A stretch of DNA of 64,000 nucleotides, taken from positions 4,075,092 through 4,139,091 of the forward strand of contig JAQFVV010000020.1 in assembly GCA_028023455.1 (NCBI GenBank), given 5' to 3'. The notes under the pieces were generated by a model. That model saw only the letters and a program-made list of their open reading frames with translations, was not told the DNA's origin and did not search any database. Below are positions 48,896-61,700 of this stretch, one piece after another. Position numbers and translations under genes: made by a program. Numbering within the stretch: position 1 is the stretch's first letter; each line of letters starts with the position of its first letter. The DNA is from Epiperipatus broadwayi (Eukaryota > Onychophora > Udeonychophora > Euonychophora > Peripatidae).

Positions 48896-49617
48896 TATTT
48901 ATTTATATTATATTTTATTTATTTATTTAGATTTAGTTTACATTTTATATGAGGTATGCATTTTTCTTGTGAAAAAGTGTTTATATTTTGCATTTATTTT
49001 GTATTGAGCTATGATTATGGAGGCTTAATGCTTCAAATATTTTTGTATTGTAGTTGATCAAATACATTCTATCTTGTATACCTTTCTATACTATAAATTT
49101 TATGTCCGTGTTTTCTGTTTGCACATATAAAAAAATCAACTGCACTTTTTAAAAAGGAGGGGGGGAATGAGATGTATGTATTTTTGCTACACATTGGTTA
49201 ATGAAATCTGTTTGGATGATATTTTGGATAACTTTCCACCACTCTATTATAATAGGTAGTACTATAAGAGACTTTAAATTCACTTTTAATGTAATCACCT
49301 GCCATTTTACCCATAATAATAGTTGATTTATTTAATTTAACATGAAAAGAAAGCCAATAAAATTTTTCACAAATTATAACTAAGTTTATTACTTTATTTT
49401 GTAAATGTAGTGTTTGGCCATTATAAATCAAATTTCAGTACATTAAGTTTTTTTTATATATGCTTGTATTCTATAAGTACTTAGTTTCAAAGAGATAATA
49501 TAACTCATCTTTTTAACTAAAGTTACATTTAATAAATATGTTTAGAATTTATATTATAGGAACAATACTTAATAATAATCTATAAAACTTTTCTCAATAC
49601 TTTCGTTTTTTTTATAT

Positions 49618-49731
49618 CAAGTCTTGCATTGGTGGTCGAGAGGTCAGCGCGACTGCCTTGCACTTGCAGGCAGTTGCCCGGGTTGCGGGTTCGCGTCCCG
49701 GGCGATGCTATGACACTTAAAAAAAAAAAAA
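49618..49731 (+). repeat. tRNA-derived SINE
   Basis: GGTGGTCGAGAGGTCAGCGC (A-box-like), GGGTTCGCGTCCCGGGCG (B-box-like), then GATGCTATGACACTT and an A-run of about 12. Same family as 22430 and 61701. Confidence 0.82.
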
Positions 49732-49817
49732 GTAACTCTTGGGAACTAAATGTTTTTAATGCCTTGTCCCTGGTTTTGAAAATCTTGGATTTCACTTAAT
49801 TCTATTTTAAGAGTTAT

Positions 49818-49988
49818 CAACACCTGAAGAAGAGTGGAGAATAATACTCAAACCTTGTGTCATTACTAACCTGTGTTGTCTATTTGTGTGTCATTACTAA
49901 CAACTTGTTTGTATTTGAAAAGTTTAAATAAAGTTTAAAATTTTCTATACATTCAACATTTACTTATAGATGATGGAAATAATTTAAC
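49818..49988 (+). repeat. Single arm of the foldback-2 family
   Basis: CAACACCTGAAGAAGAGTGG, AATAATACTCAAACCTTG, ACTAACCTGTGTTG, AAGTTTAAATAAAGTTTAAA and GATGGAAATAAT parallel, in order, the right arm of foldback element 2 (32690-32850). No inverted partner is present. Confidence 0.7.
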
Positions 49989-50599
49989 ATATTATCACAA
50001 GCAGATTTATTTAATTTAAAAAATGTGTAAACTATATGAATGAAAATAATTACTGAATAAATTAATTGAAGAGTTCTAGTAAGCCAAATAAAGATAAATG
50101 AGTTAATAACTTATCTAATTAGAGAATTGTGTAAACAGATAATCATTGGGTTTGTTAATTTATAAATTTGATCAACAATTTAGGTTTATTAATTTAAAAA
50201 TCTGGTAAATGAGAGGGTTGGTTAATTAATAAATTTGGTAAACAAGCGGGCTTGTTAATAAAATTAGTGAATGATATAAAAAACCAGCTCAAAATTATTC
50301 TGGTCAATCTGCTTCTATTCATCATTGATTCTGCTTCTTGTGATTACTGCATTACCTGCCTAGCATGATGTACCTGAACCTTTATGATTAATCAAGTTAA
50401 TAAGCATGAGTGGCTCAGCACTGGGAAATGAATATCACATATATTCTATAGCCATTAAATGTCCAACTTTCTTGCTGAGTTTAGGTCAACAATGTGCCTA
50501 TTCTGTTCAACAGATGCACTTCTCGGTATTAAAGGAAACATTTGATGACATGTAACCCCACTAAGAAATTTCATTTTAACATGTACAATATATATATAT

Positions 50600-52728
50600 T
50601 GTAACGGGTATATACGATGACGTTACATTGTTTTTTATTATTAAACATGAAAAAAAATAAAAGTTCGCAAATAAAACTTCTTTTTTTTTAAGAATTAAAA
50701 ATTGGAAATTAAAAAAATCATCTTAAACTCGTATATATGTAAAATCGCACAGATGAAAAAAATTATTTAAAAAAAAGAAACTTTATTAAAAATAGAAAAA
50801 GTATTTTAAAAGCAAAAACTTAAAAAGATTTAAAGATAAAAATATATCTAAGTTTGTACAAAACAAATTAATTAATGTTATTGAAAAAATGGAAATGATT
50901 ATTTTAATTAGTCCAAGTGAACTAGCCCTTGGGCATTTAAATGTATAAGCAATGGTCAGATAGGAAAACAATAGAAACTAATGGCCAATGAAAGAGATCC
51001 ATCAGGGAATCAGACCTCAATGGAAGGATCATCATCATCGATGATGTAATGTCCATTGGATCCTAAAGTTACATATAAAAGAAAAAGTTTGATAATAAAA
51101 TTTTTAGTGAGTGAAGAAAATTTAAGAGAAGACTGAGATGTGTTAAGTCAGAGAGTCGGAGGTGAAGGGATTGAAAAACGCACTTTCAATTCCTTCCATT
51201 GTTATAAAAATAAGAAAATGAAACATCGCTTTTCCTATATTGAGGACCATCGAATCATCGAGAAATTTTAACACTGGATTCCAAACGGCAAGCAACAGAT
51301 AACTAATGAACATTTCTAAAACCGTAAGAATGTTATGAACTTAAATGAATATTAATTTGAAAACACTAAGAAATTTTAAATATAAACTTTCCCAGTATAA
51401 TAAAAAAAAAAATAGAAATAGAATCCTATCTGACCAAACTAAATTCCTCATTAATTCTTTTTATTGATGTATTTCTTTTTTTTAATCATTTCCATTTATT
51501 TATTTATTGGTTCTTTTAAGTTTTATTTATAATTTTTGTTTTTCGTTAAATTAAATTATAGAAATGTTAAACTTAAGTCGGGCGTGAATGGCTATATAGA
51601 TTTGTAAAGTTATATTAGGGGAGGGTAATCTTAGGTTATTTGTTTCGTAGTTAAATTAGGTCAATGGATTGGATATATTGATGTAATTAGTAGATGTAGT
51701 ACGAGATTCGCTACTGGCAGAATCACTTTATATGCCGCACACTTTCTTTTTGCCTATGGAATGCGATCGTAATTCGGCAAAATGACCGCAGTCTTTTCCT
51801 ATGGAGTTTTTTTTTTATTGCTCTTCTTGTCAAATAGATGTGGTATTCCTATCTGACGAGAGGCAATTTCTTCTCTTAACCTTTTGTGCTGCCATATTTG
51901 TGTTACATTGAATGCATCGATATATCAGATGGATTGACATTGGTTTGACTGCGAACTTTTGGCCTAAGGTTAAATAAGGATAGAATATTTTCTTTCAAAT
52001 GCAAATCTATGTAGTCTATTCATAGTCAACATCTAAATAAAAATGCATTAAATTTAAGTTGGGTATGGACGTTGCATGGATTTGTTAGTGGTTAATTATG
52101 TTGTGGTTTTCATATTCGGTTAGAATATATAAGTCATCGATGTCAATGCGATATCTTATGATAAATGCCATTGGGTTTCTTGTATTCCCTCTGCAATTGA
52201 TGGTATCAATGACTTTGTATTTTGATCAGTTATGTTAATTTCGAGATGTTTTTAACCGTGGAATCTATGCAGCCGATCGATACTCAACATTATAAAACAA
52301 ACTTTTATAAATCCATCTGTGCGAACTTATAAAAATCAAAATGTTAATTTATAAAAATTAAATGTAAATTAAAATCAAAAATCGAAGTTAAAAATGTAAA
52401 TTAAATTTTAAAATGTAAAACTGATACTAAAACAATTTTAAATATTATATATGTGCGTAAATAAATGTTTGTGTGTATAATTACTGGCAGTGGCTTATTT
52501 TATTCTTTTTTATATATTCTTAGATAAGAATTTATTATAAAATTTAAATCTCTGCTATTCCACTGACTAGTGACAATGGGCTAATGACCGGAATCAAAAT
52601 ACATAAAAAAAAGTATTTTTTTTTTTACTTACATATCTGCCTACTTTATAAATTTTCTAGGTTCAAATGCCTAGTGGCACTTTGTGGTGTAGATACATTA
52701 AGTCTCTACTATTCTCCGGATTGTTATA
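50600..52728 (+). repeat. Repeat X copy 2 (LTR-like, about 2.1 kb)
   Basis: Starts TGTAACGGGTATATACGATG and ends GGATTGTTATA, with AT runs on both flanks as possible target sequence. It shares with 26513-28561 the start, a TATA-like ACATATAAAAG (about 51071), module A (51560-52040), module B (52045-52300) and the 3' block (GTGCGTAAATAAATG, TGACAATGGGCTAATG, CTGCCTACTTTATAAATTTT). The order of A and B is the reverse of copy 1. No internal region adjoins it, so a solo LTR is likely. Confidence 0.7.
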
Positions 52729-53196
52729 ATATATATATATAATTCAGTTTTTTTCTAGTCAATAACATTAATGCAACCATATCTGTTCCTTGGATTTAAT
52801 CGTTTATTTATGAATTATTTTATAAAGCATTTACTTACATTATCAACAAGTGAGTGGTAGTTATAATTGCTATATCATAACAAAGAAAGATTTTTCCAAA
52901 TTTATGACATACATATATTTATTCTTTTATAGGTATAGGCAGTACTCAATTAAATTTATGTAAACCAGTAATTTTTTTTGTAATTTAATAAGTCATTCTA
53001 TTAAAGAAATTGTCCTATTTTATGTAAATGTAATATATATTTACTATTAGCCATGTTGCAAAATATGACCACATTGTTTAAAAAGCTAAAATAAGCACTA
53101 TAGCATAACAACAATGTTTTTTTAGTTTAAAACAGTTAAGAACTAAGGCCGTACTGACTTGGGCATCACATTTATCAAATATTTTGTATTTTATAT
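52729..53196. other. Noncoding spacer
   Basis: AT microsatellite at 52727-52742 followed by AT-rich sequence. No gene seen. Confidence 0.5.
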
Positions 53197-56100
53197 TGAA
53201 GCACTCAAATCTGTTGCACACATTTGGCTTCACTTTCTGGTAAGGTTTGAAACCTCCAAACATGGGTTCAAACCCAATCATTTAATCATAAACAACTAGG
53301 GAGTGAAGGTATACTGATGCATGTGATTGTTTATGGCTTTGTGAACTTTACATTCGTCTAAAATTAATATACATATAAATTATATATTTCTATTACCATA
53401 GACAGTCATGCATATGTGTGTGTAACAGATAAAACTTAATAATTAAGAGCGTTGTATTATGTATACTTCTATTCATATCTATTTTAATAGAGAGAAAGTT
53501 CGAGAGCATACTGCAAATGTATTAAACAAAAGACTTACCGTATTCTAAATTCAGAAAGAATCTGTTTTATTCTAATACAGGTTTATTTAAATTTCACGTT
53601 ACTTAACATTTATTCCGCAGGTCTATTGTCAGCCTAAAATAGATTAAGACCAGCTCTCTTGAATTTGATCTTGCTCATCCTTCAAAATTTGCTGTATCAT
53701 TGTAACCATTAACATACATCCAGGGATTACCCAAAGGCAGTCACGAATGAGTATAAATACCACCGCATTTCCTAACTAAAGGAGCCCTACATGTTATTTT
53801 CTAACGCTGTTGCTGGGGGAAGTTACGTCACTCAGAAACGTAAAATGGTGAGTAAGTAGAATATAGATTTCCTTCCCTGATCTTTCCAAGATCTAACCAA
53901 TGCCAAAGTACTCGTAAGCCATTGTGTCCAAACTACTGCCAAAATGAACTGTATATTACATAAGGAACAGACTGAAACTCCAATTTTGTCAAAATAATGC
54001 TAAATTAACTATATTTCGTAAAACATGGAGCCAATATGTGTGCAGACGGTCATGAAGTCATCTGAAAGAAAGGTAATTCCCTGCTGCAAAATGAACTCTA
54101 ATGCTTTCATCTTAATAATTCCTCAATCATAAAAAGTAAACTTCAACCTTCGATAATGTTAACTCCAATCACCTAATGTATGTCTTTTTAAATATCTCTA
54201 GTTTTGTAATCCTTATAATTTCAAAATGTAATTGCTTATTTTTCCATCGGTAATGCTAAACCGATTAATTGCTTAAACATGACTTTCTTTTTGATTTCTT
54301 TTTTCTTTTATATTTAAATTGTATTTTACTTTCTAAACTCGAATGCTAGGTTTTCACTCTTATTGTATTTTTATTTTAAATGTGGCAAATTTTTTTATTT
54401 AATATTATGCCAATCATACCAATTTTAATATGCTGATAACTCAATCTGGCGAATCAATCTTATTTTATTTTTGCTATTCTGCCATTAGGGGATATTTAAC
54501 TGTAAACGTAAGTTTTCTTACTACACTATAAAATTTGCCCGATTGAGAAGTACTCCTAAACTATGTTTTATTAATTAACATTATGCCATACAATGCTATT
54601 TAAACTAAATTATTTACTATTATTTCACACTATTGATCAATATTATAGAAGTTCCATATTAAATAAATTAAATTCAGATCCTTATTTTAAGTGATGATTC
54701 ATTATATAAGTAGCCCGCCACCTAACGATTATTTAAGTAATTAATTTCCCGGGCGTGTTAATATGCATTTAGCAAAGGGATTCTTAATTTTTATATTCTA
54801 TTAGTAATGTGTCAGATAAGTTCTTTAAGTAAATTGTATGCCCCCTTTTTGGGATTTCTTGCACATAATTATTTCATTACACTAGGCTTAATTACTATTT
54901 TAAACCAGATAAATCAGGGTTAAGACAAACCTGAAAGCCTTCGCAAAGTGTCCTGATGATAGCATTCATAAATCAAAAGTTGCTTTATCATACTTTCTCT
55001 CGTTATTGGAATCCATAAAGCACATTTCTCGGTGGAGTGTGGAGGCCCCAATTCCCACAGATTTTGCTGGTTGTGTAAGCGCTGCTATGGGTTAACATTC
55101 GACAAATCGGAACCATGGTATCCTGCCGACCACCTCCTCGGATGCTATCTGTCACAAGTGCAGATAAGCCTATATTCTTCATCCTCAAGTTGATGAAGCT
55201 TTTCATCCTCTCAAATGTTGTCATCTGGTCCGCACGCTATCGTTCATCCTTCCAGATGCCTGTAAGCCATGATGATATGATTTTCCTAAGCCATCCCAAG
55301 TTCTCGTTATAATATAAATTTAATTTGCCTTATTATATATTATTGCTTATTAGCGCTGTCCACTCTTCATTTAATTACTATTAAATACGTTAATAATTAA
55401 CTATTAATAAAAACTATAAAGGTCGAGTCATGTGACAATGTCGAAATAGTTATGTTTTTCCTTATTCTTTTCGTAAATCATAAGTTTTGAATCATCTCAT
55501 AAGGTCCCAAAATAATTAATCTATTGTCAATGTAACTCGAATGAAATCCAGGTGTAATCCAAGCTCGCCAGTTCATTTATTATTTAAAATGTAATAGTTA
55601 TAATAAAAGCCCACTTACAATTATTGACTTTTGTTATATTCTATGTAACTGAAATCTTATAAATATTCACTCTAAAAGCCCATGTATGGCTATTGCAGTC
55701 TGTCATAGTTTTAATGATTTAAAAATGTCAAAGCGTGAATAATAGAAACTCGTTAAATTGTACTAGCATATTAAGCCACATCGGTTCAAATAATTAATTT
55801 CTTATCATGTATGTTTAGTAATGCATATCCATCAACCCTTAAGATATGTTATTAAGGTTGATATGGAATGCCTAAGGGACCGTAAGTGAAACCTAGATCG
55901 AGTATTCTTTGTATAGTAAAGTTTCTAACTTATTGTAAATATCTATATCCAGCTATTCACATATTAATCGATTCTTATTATTAATAGTATTCATATTTAA
56001 TAACCTATCCTTTGGAGATTTTATTGGTTCATGCGTGCACTTCTGTTATTATGTTACGTTATCATTTAGTTAAGCATTAAGCCTCTTGTGTCTCTGCTGA

Positions 56101-56299
56101 CCCTCTGGGCTGGAGATAATTGAAAGGTAGGTTGCTATCATCAGAAATGTTGTTTGTAATGGGATAGACTTGGGAAGTGGGAAATAGGGCGGAGTTCATG
56201 AGTATCCCTGACCTGTGTATCTCGTATATGATTGAACTCTAGGTACTTTTGCTTAAATGCTAATTCTTGTTAGATGAACATACAATTCTGACTGGTACA
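53197..56299 (+). repeat. 5' LTR (3,103 bp) of the large element
   Basis: Near-identical to 58450-61554, with scattered substitutions and a few small indels (roughly 95% by eye). TG start and CA end. It carries the TATA site listed below and a splice-donor-like ATG/GTGAGTAAG at 53845-53856. Confidence 0.85.
53752..53759 (+). promoter_or_regulatory. TATA box in the 5' LTR
   Basis: TATAAATA in a more mixed-composition context (GAGTATAAATACCACCGC), conserved in the second LTR at 58996-59003. A transcript would start about 25-30 bases downstream, followed by the donor-like GTGAGT at 53848. Confidence 0.6.
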
Positions 56300-56760
56300 G
56301 TGATATTTTTTTTTCCGGGTTTGGATGCCCATCTATGGGGCCTTTCGAAATTACCACACTCTGCAATACCCTACAGAGCATCTTAGATTATGTATAATGT
56401 TTTTTCTCCTCTGTTTCAAATATTAATAAATAAATGTATGTAAATTTTTTTTCCGGGTTTGAACCCAAAATTGTACTGCCTTAATAATATGTACACACCA
56501 CACAGTACCCTGGAGAGTATGCGAATTGTAGATATATAACAAATTTTTTTAGTGCTTTTGAAATAGTGAGATCAAACAAATGAAGCGTCTTTTATAATGG
56601 AGAAATGGTTATCTTCCCAAGCAGCTATATGAACTTTGGTGCGTTTAAGTTGTGCTATTTATCTTACGTTTGTGTTTATAAAGTAGTCTGGTTAACCGTA
56701 TTTCATATCTTGGATTCATGATTTGATGAAGAAATAAAATGTATATGTAGGCATTAATGT

Positions 56761-56957
56761 CCCTTAGAGTAACCGTAAATAGGTGAAGACCCTTATAAAC
56801 TAAATTATATGTTGTCAAGTAGCCAGATGTAGTTGGTAATGCTTTAATGACTCATGTATTTAGAGTAACTGTAAATAGGTGAAGACCCTTGTAAACTCTA
56901 TCTTGTGTAGTGCCAAGCAGCCAGGTGTAGTGGCAAAATGCTTCAATGACCTACATG
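56761..56957. repeat. 97-bp diverged tandem repeat in the element interior
   Basis: Units begin AGAGTAACCGTAAATAGGTG (56765) and AGAGTAACTGTAAATAGGTG (56862); the remainder (AAGACCCTT.TAAACT, AGCCAG.TGTAGT) also matches. Confidence 0.8.
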
Positions 56958-57735
56958 CCCTCATGTCGATAAAGAATCCAAAGAGTCCAAGAAACATAGA
57001 GTATCAGTCTTGTAGAAGTCGGTGGTGTAACATTATCTAGTTTTAAAGAATTATGAAATATGTAGAAGATTTTTTTTTTGAACCTAAAAGACGCACGATA
57101 AGAGATGTAATTTCAAAATTCATTTTGTATTGATAATATCAATGGATAAACAATAACGTATATTATTACTAAATTTTGCTAAGTGTTTTGCTTTAAACTT
57201 ATTAATGTTTCATTTTTTTAAATTGAGCAGTCAAACTTATAGATGTGCATGCAAACCAAAGATAGTTATGAGTGATAAGCCTACTGTGTTGACATGGCAC
57301 CTGTGTATTATACACACTATAAATTTTGTCAACCGGTAAACACTCGCGAAAACAATAATCAAGTATGCGAATGAGCCAAAAGAGGGTCATTGTATCACTT
57401 TTTTTTTTATATGTCTTGTACGAAGGAGAAATTAAAAGATTGTTTTTAAGTACATTTCAGGTGTGAGAAAGCCAGCAGACTACATGACAAGGGAATGTCA
57501 CGGTAAAAAAAAAATATATTTTTTTTTATCTTTAATATGTTATTTTATTGATTGATATGTATTAGTTTTGACAAAGATAGTTGAATGTAAATATTTTGGC
57601 AGTGATAGGGGACAGTATAGGAGTAGATGGCAGAAACAGAATAGTTAAGAGGGAGTTGAGTTTTGGCATAGGTGATGGTTGAGGAAAAGAAGGGGGAGTG
57701 AATTTAGTTATCGCAAGTAATAATAATAGAATCAA

Positions 57736-58059
57736 ATGGAAAAATTAATCAACATGAGGGAAAGCAGTGAACCTGGGAACGAAAATGATAGTTTGGGCAG
57801 TGAGGAGTTCGGTACGGAAATTACCTTTAAAGAACTAGAAGGATAAAGGAATAATGAGCAGAGAAAATTAGGGATGGAAGATAATGATAGGCAGAGCCTA
57901 CTAGTCCTAATCCATAGTATGATCCAGGAAAGTAGAAAAGATAGGGAAGAGTTCCGTAATAAATCCAGGAAAGCAGAAGGACCAGGAGGCAACCTCAATG
58001 GAGGGGCGTGTGATTCGCATATGAAACCGTATGTACCACCCGACCCTGGAAGACAATAA
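57736..58059 (+). pseudogene. Gag-like N-terminal stub
   Basis: From the ATG at 57736 the frame reads MEKLINMRESSEPGNENDS and ends at a stop at 57844-57846. It continues in the same frame from 57874 with MEDNDRQSLLVLIHSMIQES, RKDREEFRNKSRKAEGPGG and a proline-rich end (KPYVPPDPGRQ). A charged helical segment of the LIHSMIQESRKDREEFR type is common near the N-terminus of gypsy gag proteins. The assignment is by style only. It would be the last coding trace of the element. Confidence 0.5.
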
Positions 58060-58440
58060 CCTAAGCTCAACAAAAATGGATGGACTGACTTTGTAAGACC
58101 AACAGAAATGACATTTAAAAAAGACAGAATGCTCTAGGAGATCCCATACTGGTTAAGGTACTGTAATTAAAAGGGAGACTTAAAGGTAGCGCCCAATGTT
58201 ATATTTTTTCCTTTGTGTTATATATAAATATAGTTGCTAATTAGTTTTGTCAAAGAGGTCGACAATGAAGTTTAGGTAGGGTAAGTATGGTTGAGTTTAC
58301 TAAAGCCAATGTAATAATAGAGTTCGAATCATGTGAATGTTGTTAAAATAAAAAGACCATGCTGTGCATTTCCTTGTCACCTGAAATGATGTGTTAATTC
58401 TAAGGAGAATTCTTTTTTTTATTGTTTTTTTTTCATATCA

Positions 58441-58449
58441 GGGGGAATA
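58441..58449 (+). promoter_or_regulatory. Polypurine tract before the 3' LTR
   Basis: CAGGGGGAATA abuts the TGAAGC start of the second LTR, in the correct place and strand for plus-strand priming. Confidence 0.65.
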
Positions 58450-61400
58450 TGAAGCACTCAAATCTGTTGCACACATTTGGCTTCACTTTCTGGTAATGTT
58501 TGAAACCTCCAAACATGGGTTCAAACCCAATCATTTAATCATAAACAACTAGGGAGTGAAGGTATACTGATGCATGTGATTGTTTATGGCTTTGTGAACT
58601 TTACATTTGTCTAAAATTAATATACATATAAATTATATATTTCTATTACCATCATGCGTATGTGTGTGTAACAGATAAAACTTAATAATTAAGAGCATTG
58701 TATTATGTATACTTTTATTCATATCTATTTTAATAGGGAGAAAGTTTGAGAGTGTACTGCAAATGTATTAAACAAAAGACTTACCATATTCTAAATTCAG
58801 AAAGAATCTGTTTTATTCTAATACAGGTTTATTTAAATTTCACATTACTTAACATTTATTCCACAGGTCTATTTTCAGCCTAAAATAGATTAAGACCAGC
58901 TCTCTCGAACTTGATCTCCTCATCCTTCAAAATTTGCTTATCATTGTAACCGTTAACATACATCCGGGGATTACCCAAAGGCAGTCACGAATGAGTATAA
59001 ATACCACCGCATTTCCTAACTAAAGGAGCCCTACATGTTATTTTCTAACGCTGTTGCTGGGGGAAGTTACGTCACTCAGAAACGTAAAATGGTGAGTAAG
59101 TAGAATTTAGATTTGCTTCCCCAATCTTTCCAAGATCTAACCAATGCCAAAGTACTCGTAAGCCATCGTGTCCAAACTACTGCCAAAATGAACTATATAT
59201 TACATAAGAAACGGACTGAAACTCCAATTTTGTCAAAATAATGCTAAATTAACTATATTTCGTAAAACATGGAACCAACACGTGTGCAGATGGCCATGAA
59301 GTCATCTGAAAGAAAGGTAATTCCCTTCTGCAAAATGAACTCTAATGCTTTCATGTTAATAATCCTCTCAATCATAAAAAGTAAACTTCAACTTTCGATA
59401 ATGTTAACTCCAATCACCTAATGTATGTCTTTTTAAATATCTCTAGTTTTGTAATCCTTATAATTTCAAAATGTAATTGCTTATTTTTCCATCAGTAATG
59501 CTAAACCGATTAATTGCTTAAACATGACTTTCTTTTTGATTTCTTTTTGCTTTTATATTTAAATTGTATTTTACTTTCTAAACTCGAATGCTAGGTTTTC
59601 ACTCTTATTGTATTTTTATTTTAAATGCGGCAAATTTTTTTATTTAATATTATACAAATCATACCAATTTTAATACGCTGATAACTCAATCTGGCGAATC
59701 AATCTTATTTTATTTTTGCAATTCCACCATTAGGGAATATTTAACCGAAAATGTAAGTTTTCTTACTTCACTATAAAATTTGCCCGATTGAGAAGTACTC
59801 CTAAACTATGTTTTATTAATTAACATTATGCCATACAATGCTATTTAAACTAAATTATTTACTATTATTTCATGCTATTGATCAATATTATAGAAGTTCC
59901 GTATTAAATAAATTAAATTCAGATCCTCATTTTAAGTGATGATTCATTATATAAGTAACCCACCATCTAACGATGATTTAAGTAATTAATTTCCCGGGCG
60001 TGTTAATATGCGTTTAGCGAAGGGATTCTTAATTTTTATATTCTATTAGTAATGTGTCAGATAAGTTCTTTAAGTAAATTGTATGCCCCCTTTTTGGGAT
60101 TTCTTGCACATAATTATTTCATTACGCTAGGCTTAATTACTATTTTAGGCCAGATAAATCAGGGTTAAGACAAACCTGAAAGCCTTCGCAACGTGTCCCG
60201 ATGATAGCATTCATAAATCAAAAGTTACTTTATCATACTTTCTTTCATTATTGGAATCCATAAAGCACATTTCTCGGCAGAGTGTGGAGGCCCCAATTTC
60301 CACAGATTGTGCTGGTTGTGTAAGTGCTGCTATGGGTTAACATTCGACAAATCGGAACCATGATATCCTGCCACCCACCTCCTTGGATGCTATCTGTCAC
60401 AAATGGAGATAAGCCTATATTCTTCGTCCTCAAGTTGATGAAGCTTCTCATCCTCTCAAACGTTGTCATCCGGTCCACACGCTATTGTTCATCCTTCCAG
60501 ATGCCTGTAAGCCATGATGATATGATTTTCCTAAGCCATCCCAAGTTCTTGTTATAATATAAATTTAATTTGCCTTATTATATATTATCACTTATTAGCA
60601 CTGTCTACCCTTCGTTTAATCACTATTAAATATGTTAATAATTAACTAATAATAAAAACTATAAAGGTCGAGTCATTTGACAATGTCGAAATAGTTATAT
60701 TTTTCCTTATTCTTTTCGTAAATCATAAGTGGTGAATCATCTCATAAGGTCCCAAAATAATTAATCTATTGTCAATGTAACTCGAATGAAATCCAGGTGT
60801 AATTCAAGCTCACCAGTTCATTTATTATTTAAAATGTAATAGTTATAATAAAAGCCCACTTACAATTATTGAATTTTGTTATATTCTATGTAACTTGAAA
60901 TCTTATAAATATTCACTTTAAAAGCCCATGTATGGATATTGCAGTCTGTCATAGTTTTAATGATTTAAAAATATCATAGCATGAATAATAGAAACCCGTT
61001 AAATTGTATTAGCATATTAAGCCGCATCGGTTCAAATAATTAATTTCTTACCATGTATGTTTAGTAATGCATATCCATCAACCCTTAAGATGTTATTAAG
61101 GTTGATATGGAATGCCCAAGGGACCGTAAGTGAAACCTAGATCGAGTATTCTTTGTATAGTAAAGGTTCTAACTTATTGTAAATCTCTATATCCAGCTAT
61201 TCACATATTAATCGATTCTTACTATTAATATCATGCTAAATAAATTCATATTTAATAACCTATCCTTTGGAGATTTTATTGGTTCATGCGTGCACATCTG
61301 TTATTATGTTACGTTATCATTTAGTTAAGCATTAAGTCTCTTGTGTCTCTGCTGACCCTCTGGGCCGGAGATAATTGAAAGGTAGGCTGCTATCGTCAGA

Positions 61401-61554
61401 AATGTTGTTTGTAATGGGATAGACTTGGGAAGTGGGAAATAGGGCGGAGTTCATGAGTATTCCTGACCTGTGTATCTCGTATATGATTGAACTCTAGGTA
61501 CTTTTGCTTAAATGCTAATTCTTGTTAGATGAACATACAATTCTGACTGGTACA
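58450..61554 (+). repeat. 3' LTR (3,105 bp) of the large element
   Basis: Copy of 53197-56299 with the same ends; its TATA motif is at 58996-59003. The minus-strand frame conserved in both LTRs (60248-60478 and 55003-55224) is judged non-coding. Confidence 0.85.
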
Positions 61555-61700
61555 ATATGTATTGGAAATTGTTTACATAGTCGGAGATAGAAAACTTTAT
61601 ATGTATATTTTTAAAATAACCTTCAGAATTATTTTTTCTAAATCAGAAAATTTGTCAGTTTAAAAAAGTTATTATTTAGTTTAAAAATAATTATTCTGGT

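Larger units (their letters stand above)
56300..58449 (+). other. Internal region of the large LTR element
   Basis: Mostly noncoding. Two diverged copies of a block beginning TTTTTTTTCCGGGTTTG lie near 56308 and 56447, and a 97-bp tandem repeat lies at 56761-56957. A short stretch near 57537-57590 (TTAGTTTTGACAAAGATAGT) resembles one near 58230-58265 (TTAGTTTTGTCAAAGAGGTC). No primer-binding site could be identified after the 5' LTR. Confidence 0.6.
53197..61554 (+). mobile_element. Large non-autonomous LTR element with 3.1-kb LTRs
   Basis: Direct repeats of 3.1 kb (53197-56299 and 58450-61554) both start TGAAGCACTCAAATCTG and end CTGACTGGTACA. They flank a 2.15-kb interior. The second repeat is preceded by a purine tract (CAGGGGGAATA), as expected for a polypurine tract, which gives plus orientation. 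ATAT precedes the first repeat and follows the second, a possible 4-bp target duplication. The interior has only a gag-like stub and tandem repeats, with no protease, RT or integrase. The structure resembles LARD elements, LTR retrotransposons that need proteins from relatives. An alternative is a 3-kb segmental duplication, but the TG..CA ends, purine tract and flanks favour an LTR element. Confidence 0.8.

Noticed and set aside
55003-60478. Minus-strand frame conserved in both 3.1-kb LTRs (55003-55224 and 60248-60478)
   Set aside because: Conserved only because the LTRs are copies. About ten of roughly 73 residues differ, most differences change the amino acid, and no family matches, so there is no sign of coding constraint.
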